A DNA stretch of 36,511 bases. Source: Terriglobia bacterium. Lineage in GTDB: Bacteria; Acidobacteriota; Polarisedimenticolia; Polarisedimenticolales; JAIQFR01. A program made the position numbers and the translations under genes. Shown here piece by piece: positions 17,165 to 23,683 of the stretch. Position 1 is the stretch's first letter; each line of letters begins with the position of its first letter. The DNA lies in assembly GCA_020073205.1 (NCBI GenBank), contig JAIQFR010000064.1, positions 1 through 36,511 on the forward strand, given 5' to 3'. The notes beneath the pieces are model-generated. The model searched no databases. It worked only from the letters and a program-made list of their open reading frames with translations, and was not told the origin of the DNA.

Positions 17165-17198
17165 CCTGCCCCCACGGGGGAATCCCCCCTGCCCCGAA

Positions 17199-17247
17199 GG
17201 CCGGCGGACCGGACCCTCACGCTCCGGCCCGCCGGCCCTCTTTCTTC
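17199..17247 (+). terminator. Rho-independent terminator after the metalloprotease-like gene
   Basis: A 15-bp stem (17199-17213 with 17223-17237, one mismatch) encloses a nine-base loop and is followed by CTCTTTCTTCC. The stem is nearly all G and C. It lies 35 bases after the TAA of the upstream gene and ends the 14088-17164 pair. Confidence 0.8.
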
Positions 17248-17372
17248 CCGGACCCCTGGTTCAGGGCGTCTTCACCCGGCGACCCGTCTCCCCGGAATCG
17301 GTTCGGATCGTTTACAATGATCGGCGAATCAACGTGGGGATCGATCCGTTCTCGAACGATCAGGAGGGATTC

Positions 17373-17996
17373 ATGAGCGCAAGGCAGATCTCGTCTCGAA
17401 TGGCGCTGTGCGCCGTCGCGGCGCTTCTCGTATCCGCGGCCGTCCTCGCCGCCCCGCCGGCCAAGAAGCCCGCGGCCAAGCCGGCGATGGACGAGAAGGC
17501 GATGATGGAGATTTACATGAAGGCGGCGACTCCCGGACCCGAGCACCAGGAGATGGCCAAGATGGCCGGGGACTGGAAGCTCGACGTGACCTCGTGGCCG
17601 GCCCCCGGTGCCCCGCCGCAGAAGAGCGTGGCCACCGCGAAGTTCGAGCCGCTCCTGGGCGGGCGATTCATGCAGCAGCGAGTGCAGGGCGACATGGGAG
17701 GCCAGCCGTTCGAAGGGATCGGCTACGAGGGGTTCGACAACGTGAGCAAGGAGCACTTCGGCGTGTGGATCGACAGCATGGGCACCGGCACGATGCTGAC
17801 GCGCGGGAAGTGCCCCGCCGGGGCGAAGACCTGCACCATGACCGGCAGCATGAACGATCCGATCTCGGGCAAGCCGACCAAGGTGCGTGAGGTCGTCACG
17901 CGCAAGGACGACAACAGCTTCACGTTCGACATGTACGGACCCGACCCGACCGGGAAGGAGTTCCGCATGATGGAGATCGCGTACACGCGGCAGTGA
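17373..17996 (+). CDS. DUF1579 family secreted protein
   Basis: The 207-residue protein has a signal peptide (ALCAVAALLVSAAVLA, then AAPPAKKPAAK) and a Lys/Pro/Ala linker before the DUF1579 domain: MAKMAGDWKLDVTSW, TAKFEPLLGGRFMQQ, FEGIGYEGFDNVSKEHFGVWIDSMGTG and KVREVVTRKDDNSFTF. DUF1579 proteins form lipocalin-like barrels of unknown ligand. CAGGAGGG precedes ATG 17373; a longer upstream frame would run through the terminator and is rejected. A possible -10 (TACAAT, 17313-17318) lies 55 bases upstream but without a good -35. The gene is isolated by strong hairpins on both sides, so it is a single-gene unit. Confidence 0.88.
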   Translation: MSARQISSRMALCAVAALLVSAAVLAAPPAKKPAAKPAMDEKAMMEIYMKAATPGPEHQEMAKMAGDWKLDVTSWPAPGAPPQKSVATAKFEPLLGGRFMQQRVQGDMGGQPFEGIGYEGFDNVSKEHFGVWIDSMGTGTMLTRGKCPAGAKTCTMTGSMNDPISGKPTKVREVVTRKDDNSFTFDMYGPDPTGKEFRMMEIAYTRQ

Positions 17997-18007
17997 TCGG
18001 CAGGCTC

Positions 18008-18058
18008 GCGTCGCCCTGACGGGCCGGGGCGGAACGCCTCTCGGCCCGTCAGGGACGC
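18008..18058. terminator. Long hairpin after the DUF1579 gene
   Basis: CCCTGACGGGCCG (18014-18026) pairs perfectly with 18042-18054; the inner GGCG/CGCC extends it and outer GCGT/ACGC extends it past a 2-base bulge. The stem exceeds 20 bp. No T run follows on the plus strand, so it may act as a barrier or mRNA stabiliser rather than a classic terminator. Confidence 0.55.
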
Positions 18059-18092
18059 GCGGCCGGGACGCTCTTGGAGGAATCTCGAGAGC

Positions 18093-18908
18093 ATGAAGCC
18101 TCGTGGACTCTCGGCGCTCGCACTGCTCGCGACCTCGCTGTCGGCCGTCGCCGCCCCTCCCCCCGAATCGACTTCGCTCCAGATCGTTCTTCCCGACCGT
18201 CACATCTCGGTGACGTTGGATGAGCTGAGAGCCAGGCTCACCGTGGTCACCGTGACGGTCGACGATCCGGTCTATCGTTCCCGGAAGACGTACGACGGTT
18301 TCGACCTCAGGGACGTGTTGGCGTTGGCCGGCCCGCTACCGCCGGATGCCGACGAGCTGGTGTTCCAAGCCAAGGACGGGTATGCGCCGGTGGCCCCCGC
18401 CTCTGCGCTCAAGGAGCACCGAGCGATCCTCGCCTTCAGGGTGCACGGGCAATCGCGGGATTGGGAGCCGGTCCCGCAAGGAAAGGCGATGATCTCGCCC
18501 GGCCCCTATTACGTGGTCTGGGAGGAAGGCAAGAACCTCCCCGAATCCCTGCCGTGGCCTTACCAGCTCGTGGGAATCGAGGCCGTGAGCTTCGCCAGGG
18601 CCTACGACCGTCTCTTTCCCAAAGGGGTCGCGGATCAGAGTCCCGTCAAGCGAGGGTTCCTCAGGTTCAAGGACGACTGCATCCGCTGCCACTCGATCAA
18701 CCTCCAGGGGGGCGATCTGGGTCCGGAGCTCAACACGCCGAAGAGCATCCTCGAGTACTGGGATCCCAAGACCGCCCGGAAGTTCATCCGCAGCCCGTCG
18801 AGCTTCAGGGCTCGGAGCAAGATGCCACCGTTCACTCGGCTGACGGAGTCGGACCTGGACGACCTGTTCGCGTACCTGGACTTCATGAAGGCGCACAAGA
18901 CGCCGTAG
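18093..18908 (+). CDS. Periplasmic protein with molybdopterin-oxidoreductase-like domain and cytochrome c domain
   Basis: The 271-residue protein has a signal peptide (LSALALLATSLSAVAA). Residues about 25-165 resemble a stripped oxidoreductase molybdopterin-binding fold (TLDELRARL, YDGFDLRDVLALAG, DELVFQAKDGYAPV, GPYYVVWEE, LPWPYQLVGIEAV), without the cofactor cysteine. The C-terminal about 90 residues are a mono-heme cytochrome c: CIRCH (196-200) covalently binds heme and Met244 in SKMPPF is the likely axial ligand. GGAGG lies upstream of ATG 18093. It should transfer electrons in the periplasm; the partner is unknown. The next gene starts 28 bases after its stop, so the two may be co-transcribed. 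Confidence 0.8.
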   Translation: MKPRGLSALALLATSLSAVAAPPPESTSLQIVLPDRHISVTLDELRARLTVVTVTVDDPVYRSRKTYDGFDLRDVLALAGPLPPDADELVFQAKDGYAPVAPASALKEHRAILAFRVHGQSRDWEPVPQGKAMISPGPYYVVWEEGKNLPESLPWPYQLVGIEAVSFARAYDRLFPKGVADQSPVKRGFLRFKDDCIRCHSINLQGGDLGPELNTPKSILEYWDPKTARKFIRSPSSFRARSKMPPFTRLTESDLDDLFAYLDFMKAHKTP

Positions 18909-18936
18909 ATCGCCGGCCTACGCCCGGGAGCGGAAC

Positions 18937-19428
18937 ATGCCTCGAATCGAAGCCCGCTTGAGGACGCTCGGACTGACCCTGCCACCGCCGCTCGAGCCTC
19001 CGCCGGGTGTCGTTCTGCCGTTTCAATCCGTCCGCGTCATCGGCCTCCGGGCCCTCATATCGGGGCATGGGCCCCAGAGCCCCGAGGGACCGTTCGCCGA
19101 ACCCCTGGGAAAGTTGGGGAGGGAGGTCAGCCTCGAGCAGGGGTACATCGCGGCTCGCCTCACGGCTCTCTCCATCCTCGGCAGTCTCGAGCGCGCTCTG
19201 GGCGACCTCGATCGTATCGCCGCGTGGGGGCGGGTCTTCGGAATGGTCAACTCGGCGCCGGGTTTCAACCGGCAGCCCGGCGTCATCAACGGATTCTCGG
19301 ACCTGATCCTCGAACTCTTCGGCCCCGAGGTCGGCGCCCACTGCCGGAGCGCGGTCGGTCTCGCGGAGCTACCGTGGAACATTCCGGTGGAGATCGAAGG
19401 CGAGGTCGAGATCCTGCCGTCGCCCTGA
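18937..19428 (+). CDS. RidA-family (YjgF/YER057c/UK114) protein
   Basis: The 163-residue protein matches the longer RidA-like subgroup found in Acidobacteria and Proteobacteria. It has ARLRTLGLTLPPPLEPPPG at the front, LISGHGPQ, the helix ARLTALSILGSLERALGDLDRI, and ends with GVINGFSDLILELFG, HCRSAVGLAELPWNIPVEIEGEVEI. RidA proteins hydrolyse reactive enamine/imine intermediates of PLP enzymes. The catalytic Arg of true RidA sits in the motif R-S-x-V; here HCRSAVGLAELP keeps the Arg, so deaminase activity is possible. Purpose here is not tied to neighbours. ATG 18937 has only a weak GGGAGCGGA upstream. Confidence 0.86.
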   Translation: MPRIEARLRTLGLTLPPPLEPPPGVVLPFQSVRVIGLRALISGHGPQSPEGPFAEPLGKLGREVSLEQGYIAARLTALSILGSLERALGDLDRIAAWGRVFGMVNSAPGFNRQPGVINGFSDLILELFGPEVGAHCRSAVGLAELPWNIPVEIEGEVEILPSP

Positions 19429-19583
19429 GGCGGAGACGCCCCCCCCCGGCCCCGGCGCTTTCCTCGTTCTCCACAATCCCCTTATACTGGTCGGGTTTGC
19501 CGCCCGATTCCCGAACAGGCGCCTCCGGGCGCGGGGGAACGAACGACCATGGGCGGGATCCGGGCCTCGGCGCGGGTGCCGAG

Positions 19584-19739
19584 ATGATGGGGCCAGGCAT
19601 TTCCCTCCTCCACTACCGCCTCGTCGAGACGATCGGCGAGGGAGGGATGGGCCAGGTCTGGAAGGCGACGGACGCGACGCTCGGGCGCGACGTCGCGCTC
19701 AAGTTCCTTGGCCTCCGACACGTCGCGGTCGTCGCCGGG
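19584..19739 (+). pseudogene. Truncated Ser/Thr protein kinase (N-terminal remnant)
   Basis: The first 43 codons read as the opening of a Hanks-type kinase: LLHYRLVETIGEGGMGQVW (P-loop) and GRDVALKF (with the ATP-binding Lys). The match then ends abruptly near 19710, and the frame continues into sequence whose other strand is the 3' end of the YXWGXW gene. The remnant resembles the start of the intact kinase at 23684 but is not identical. The helix C, catalytic loop and all later domains are missing. TATACT at 19483-19488 may be a relic of its promoter. A deletion or rearrangement joining this locus to the YXWGXW gene is the simplest reading. Confidence 0.65.
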
Positions 19740-21446
19740 CTAGTCCTTCTTCTTGTCCTTCTCTTTGTCCTTCGGCTTCCCCTTCGCCGGCTCCGCCGGT
19801 CGCTTGCGCTCACCGGACGGCTGCGGCGGGGCCTTCTGGACCTTGCCTGATTCGACGATCGGCCTGGCGACGATCGGCGGTGTGGGGATCTTCACCCGCT
19901 CGGGCCGGGTCAGACGGACGTCGCGCGGGGGAACGAACGCGGGCGCGTGCTCCGCGACCCCCTTCTGCCCCCGAGCCTCGCCGGGCGGCGGCGCGGAACC
20001 CCTGTTTCCCGCGGGCTGGCTCCCACCGCCCATGCGCTCGCCGGGCGGCGGGGCGGAACCCCTGTTTCCCGTGGGCTGATTCCCACCGCCTTTGCGCTCG
20101 CCGGGCGGTGCGGCGGCTCCTCTGCTCCCGGTGGGTGGGATCACATGGCTCTCGCGCTCGCCGGCCGGCGGTTTGACCGAAGGCGAGGCGGCGGGTGCTT
20201 CCCACTTGGCCCGCTCGTCGCGGAATTTTCGAACCTCGGACCCGTTTCTGGCGATCTTCTGCCGCTGCTCGGCGTTGATCTGCTGGAACTTCAGTGGACT
20301 CGCCTGCCTTGCCGCGATCGTCCTGAGCGGCCCGGCCAGCTCGATGCCCTTCCGCTGCGGCTCGGGCAGCTTGCCCATGCGGGTTTCCAGCTCACGGTAG
20401 GTCCGCGCCGGGCGGAGATTCGCGTCGGTGCGGCGACGATCGTAGTCCTGCCGCTGGTGCTCGACCCAGTGCGGGTCGGTCCGGCGATGGCTCCAGCGGT
20501 CGTACTGGTAACTCGCGTCGTACCACGTGTGGATGCGCTCGCACTCGAACCGCGGGTAGATACCGATCCGGGCATAGGCGTCGTCGTAGTAGTCGCCGAA
20601 GTAGTAGTGGCTGTAGCGTGGATAGGCGAACAGGTTGGCGACCAGCAACCCGATATCGAGGGTGATGGAGGGCGAGTAGGAGAACCCCACCCGGGCATAC
20701 ACGGACCGAGGGAAATAGACCGGCGCGAACAACACGCCACGATGCTCCACGGCGTAGTCCCAGTGCCCTTCGGCAAAGACGTAGCCCCGCGGGCTCCAGT
20801 GGTAGTGGGACGGCACCCACACCCAGCCGGGCTGCTCCCGGATCCAGTAGCCCGGCCGCCGGACATAGCGGTCCTGCGACCAGTACCAGCAGCCGGGCAC
20901 CCACGCGCGGTCCGGGGCCGGCGGTGGACCCGGCGGCTCGATGTCCGCGGTCGCCGGCGGCGCCGGCAGGTAGTCGATGGCCTGCGCTCTGACGGGCGCC
21001 CAGAAGCCCGCGACCCACTCCCAGCCGGCGGTCACAGGCGTCCAGTAGCCGGGCACCCAGTACATGTTCGGCGGAGCGACGCGCCAGCATGCGCTCACCC
21101 AGATGAAGTCGTTCCTGTCGGCGTCCCAGCTCCAGTAGCCCGGGACCCAGACATAGCGGTCGTCCTGCGGCCGGTCGGCGGGCGGGACCTCCTCGATGTT
21201 GGCTGGCGGCTCGCTTGGTGCCACCAGACCGGCCTCGGCCTGCAAACTGACCGGCTCATCGAACGCCTCGTTCACGGGGCCGCGGGTCAGCACCTCGGAC
21301 CCGGCCGGCTGCTCCTCGGGCGGAATCGGTGGCTGCTGGTCTGCGGCGGCGGGATACGACGAGCCCGCCTGCGCCGCCGGCCGATCGTAGGCCGCCCATA
21401 CCAACACCAACGACACGGCGATCAGTCCCACGATCCGGCATTTCAT
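19740..21446 (-). CDS. YXWGXW-repeat secreted protein with tandem C-terminal repeats
   Basis: The 568-residue protein has a signal peptide (KCRIVGLIAVSLVLVWAA, cleavage near AQA-GS). Residues about 85-250 hold Trp/Tyr repeats of the YXWGXW type, such as RYVWVPGYWSW, MYWVPGYWTPV, WEWVAGFWAP, RAWVPGCWYW and WVWVPSHYHWSP. A VFAPVYF segment and a Tyr-rich region (YPRYSHYYFGDYYDD) follow. The C-terminal third is charged and low-complexity: three 20-residue repeats (APPPGER-type), then a Lys/Glu/Asp-rich end (KGKPKDKEKDKKKD). ATG 21446 is chosen because it starts a signal peptide behind GAGAG; a frame running on to 21677 has no family match. These proteins are common in the Acidobacteria envelope; their function is unknown. 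Confidence 0.8.
   Translation of the reverse strand: MKCRIVGLIAVSLVLVWAAYDRPAAQAGSSYPAAADQQPPIPPEEQPAGSEVLTRGPVNEAFDEPVSLQAEAGLVAPSEPPANIEEVPPADRPQDDRYVWVPGYWSWDADRNDFIWVSACWRVAPPNMYWVPGYWTPVTAGWEWVAGFWAPVRAQAIDYLPAPPATADIEPPGPPPAPDRAWVPGCWYWSQDRYVRRPGYWIREQPGWVWVPSHYHWSPRGYVFAEGHWDYAVEHRGVLFAPVYFPRSVYARVGFSYSPSITLDIGLLVANLFAYPRYSHYYFGDYYDDAYARIGIYPRFECERIHTWYDASYQYDRWSHRRTDPHWVEHQRQDYDRRRTDANLRPARTYRELETRMGKLPEPQRKGIELAGPLRTIAARQASPLKFQQINAEQRQKIARNGSEVRKFRDERAKWEAPAASPSVKPPAGERESHVIPPTGSRGAAAPPGERKGGGNQPTGNRGSAPPPGERMGGGSQPAGNRGSAPPPGEARGQKGVAEHAPAFVPPRDVRLTRPERVKIPTPPIVARPIVESGKVQKAPPQPSGERKRPAEPAKGKPKDKEKDKKKD
19981..20160. repeat. Three tandem 60-bp repeats inside the YXWGXW gene
   Basis: Units at 19981-20040, 20041-20100 and 20101-20160 are exactly 60 bp each. 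The first two are nearly identical, differing at a handful of bases; the third has diverged. Each codes for a 20-residue PPGER-type block. The exact phase and high identity point to recent slippage or unequal crossing-over, and copy number may vary between strains. Confidence 0.9.
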
Positions 21447-21774
21447 GGCGCTCTCTCCTCTGCCCCGGGGTTCCCCCGCCCTTGGGCGCGTCGCGGGGAT
21501 GGTCATCGGCCAAGAAAGCCTCCGACTCCCCGCCGGGCTCATGCTAGCCCAACTTCGCCACGGTGGACGCGAGATTGTGGGAAGGCACGGCCGGGGGGGC
21601 GCGTGTCCGGGGACGGACGCCGCGAGGGTCGCGTCGCTCGAGATCCTCCGCGATCGACGCACCCGGCGGCTCGACACGTCGCCCCAGCACTAGGCGGGTT
21701 TCGTCGTCGAGGGACCCTGAGGCGGTCGGGGATCCCCCGGGCGCTCGAGCGCGCCTGCGGTGCGTCGCGTGGAA
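21447..21774. other. 328-bp gap between two minus-strand genes, no confident feature
   Basis: This stretch separates the 5' end of the YXWGXW gene from the 3' end of the beta-lactamase-like gene. On the minus strand one frame reads LVLGRRVEPPGASIAEDLE, and later PSHNLASTVAKLG before a stop near 21547. This looks like the tail of an otherwise lost protein but matches nothing I can name. No promoter with two recognisable boxes was found, although the YXWGXW gene needs one here. Confidence 0.3.
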
Positions 21775-23268
21775 TCACGTCGCGAGGAACAGGAGAGCGC
21801 CGGCCCTCAGTGCGAGGCCAAGGACGCGCCAGCGCAGCCGCGGCTTCGCCGCCGGCTCGCACCAGGCGAGGTGACGGGCCTCCCAGCACGCCGCGATCCC
21901 GATCACGGAGCCGACCGCCACCGAGGCCCACCCAAGGGCGAACGGAAGGTCGGCCCACGCTCCCCAGCGCGCCGCCGCGAGGAGGACGATCGCGCTCGTG
22001 GCGAGCGTCGCGGCCAGGCCGAGACGGTCGAGGGGAGGGACCGGTCCCCGCGGCCGGCGTCTCCGCCGGATGAAGCCCGCGAGGACGAGCGACGGCATCG
22101 CCATCGCGGAAAGGGTGAGAGCGACCGCGCCCCATCTCGGCCGTCGCGATCGCGGCGAGGGCAGCGCCGGGTCCAGGAGGGCGAGCGCGAGGGAATCGGC
22201 GTCGCCCATCCCGTTCGTGAGGACGACGAGGCCGCATCGCTCTTCGGGGACGATCGCGAGGAAGGTTCGGAAGCCGCCGGTGCCGCCGTTGTGCCAGATC
22301 ACGTCGCGATCTTTCACGCTTCGATGGAGCCAGCCGAGTCCGATGCTTGACCCCGCGGAGTCGCCCGCGGGGCGCCGCGAGCGCTCCGCTTCACGAAGTG
22401 CCGGAGGATCCCCTGCGAGCGCCCGCGCCGAGAAAGCGAGCATCTGCTCCGCGGTGGCGGAGAGCGCGCCGGCGGGGGCGTACGCATCGAGATGCCAGGC
22501 CGCCGCCGGCCGCAGGTTCTCGAGGTGCCCACGCGCCACGGCGTGGGAGCGCGGGTCGGCCTGCCCGACGACGATGTCGTCGAGTTCCATCGGACGGAGG
22601 ACGCGCTCGCGGAGCAGCCCTTCGAAGCTCCGGCCCGCGCGTCGTGCGAGAAGCTGCCCCAGCACCGCCATGCCGAGGTTCGAATACGAGAAACGGCCGC
22701 GGACCCCAAGGAATCGCCCGGGGACCTTCGCCACCGAGCGAAACAGCTCGTCAGCGGTGCTGCCCGCGTAGGGATCGCGGGACATCACCCCGCGAAGGAG
22801 CGGGCCAAGGTCGAGCGCGATCCGGGGCAGGCCGGAATGATGCGTCGCGAGGTCCTCCAGGGTGATCGCGGCGCGATCGACCGCGAGCCGGATCTCCGGC
22901 GGGAACAACCCGCCGATCGGGTCGTCGATCCGCACCTCTCCCCGTTCCACGGCGTCCGCGAGGAGCTGGCCCGTGAAGACCTTGGTGATCGACCCGATCT
23001 CGAAGTACGTCGCCCGGTCGAGCTCCGGGTGCCCCGGTATTCCCGAGCGACCGTACGCCACGAAGCGCCGGCGGCCGTCTTCGAGCACGCCGACGACGAC
23101 CCCCGGAGCCGCCTTCGCGTCGTCGACGTAGGCGCGGAGCCGGTCCCGGATCCCGGCGTCGTCCGGAAGGCGGAAGGGTTCCCTCGGCGCGCTCCGAGCG
23201 GACGTCGAGAGCACCGATGCGGCCAGGATCGCCGTCGTCAACGCGATCCTCTCGTGGAGCTTCTCCAA
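21775..23268 (-). CDS. Serine beta-lactamase/penicillin-binding-like hydrolase with C-terminal membrane helices
   Basis: The 497-residue protein belongs to the class-C beta-lactamase/D-alanyl-D-alanine peptidase (AmpC/EstB, PF00144) family. Ser93 in SITK (93-96) is the nucleophile, YSN (195-197) is the second motif, and HNGGTGG (326-332) replaces the KTG box, the usual form in esterase- and peptidase-like members. A signal peptide (ALTTAILAASVLSTSARSA) puts the catalytic domain in the periplasm. Four hydrophobic helices (about 379-400, 416-436, 441-463, 481-497) follow. The start is TTG 23268, supported by GGAG six bases upstream and the signal peptide; no in-frame ATG fits. It stops 328 bases before the YXWGXW gene. 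Substrate unknown; peptidase or esterase is more likely than antibiotic resistance. Confidence 0.82.
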   Translation of the reverse strand: MEKLHERIALTTAILAASVLSTSARSAPREPFRLPDDAGIRDRLRAYVDDAKAAPGVVVGVLEDGRRRFVAYGRSGIPGHPELDRATYFEIGSITKVFTGQLLADAVERGEVRIDDPIGGLFPPEIRLAVDRAAITLEDLATHHSGLPRIALDLGPLLRGVMSRDPYAGSTADELFRSVAKVPGRFLGVRGRFSYSNLGMAVLGQLLARRAGRSFEGLLRERVLRPMELDDIVVGQADPRSHAVARGHLENLRPAAAWHLDAYAPAGALSATAEQMLAFSARALAGDPPALREAERSRRPAGDSAGSSIGLGWLHRSVKDRDVIWHNGGTGGFRTFLAIVPEERCGLVVLTNGMGDADSLALALLDPALPSPRSRRPRWGAVALTLSAMAMPSLVLAGFIRRRRRPRGPVPPLDRLGLAATLATSAIVLLAAARWGAWADLPFALGWASVAVGSVIGIAACWEARHLAWCEPAAKPRLRWRVLGLALRAGALLFLAT

Positions 23269-23389
23269 TTCGATCTCCGGCTCTTCGGCCCTCGTGCGCG
23301 CTCCGCGGTCGCGGATCCCCGAGGTCGACTTCGGTGTCCCTCGCCAGGCCTCGAGCGAGGATCATAAGCCTGGCGTCGTCTTTCGACCG

Positions 23390-23680
23390 CTAGTCCGCCC
23401 GGGCGGTGGACAGCTCGGCAGTGTACTCCTTGGCGCCGCTCGCGACGTCCCATCGGCTCTTGTCGCCCTCGGTACGGACCGGGTCCCACTTGCCGAGATC
23501 ATCCAGCTCGATGGCGGGAAGCTCGTGGTCGGCGAGTGCCGAGCGCGACATCGCCGCGTCATCGGCGAGGCGCTCGAGCGTCCACGGCGCATCCGGCTTC
23601 TCGTGCAGGAGCGCGAGCACGCGGCCGAGGTGATTCCGACAGGGATCGAGGCGCGAGCGCCGGCCCTGCGGTAGAATCGA
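23390..23680 (-). pseudogene. AraC-family regulator fragment fused to an unknown tail
   Basis: Read on the minus strand, a frame contains NHLGRVLALLHEKPDAPWTL, then ERLADDAAMSRSALADHE. This is the first helix-turn-helix of the cupin-type AraC regulators, where SRSAFARRF is expected next. The match breaks at about 23535 and continues in frame as LPAIELDDLGKWDPVRTEG, then SGAKEYTAELSTARAD to the stop at 23390; that tail is unlike any AraC protein and unrecognised. No start codon or upstream sensor domain is left because the kinase at 23684 begins on the other strand. This 415-bp gap (23269-23683) otherwise holds only the kinase leader. Confidence 0.5.
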
Positions 23681-23683
23681 ACG

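Noticed and set aside
19483-19488. TATACT as a -10 box for the truncated kinase
   Set aside because: No -35 at 16-18 bases; listed only as a possible relic.
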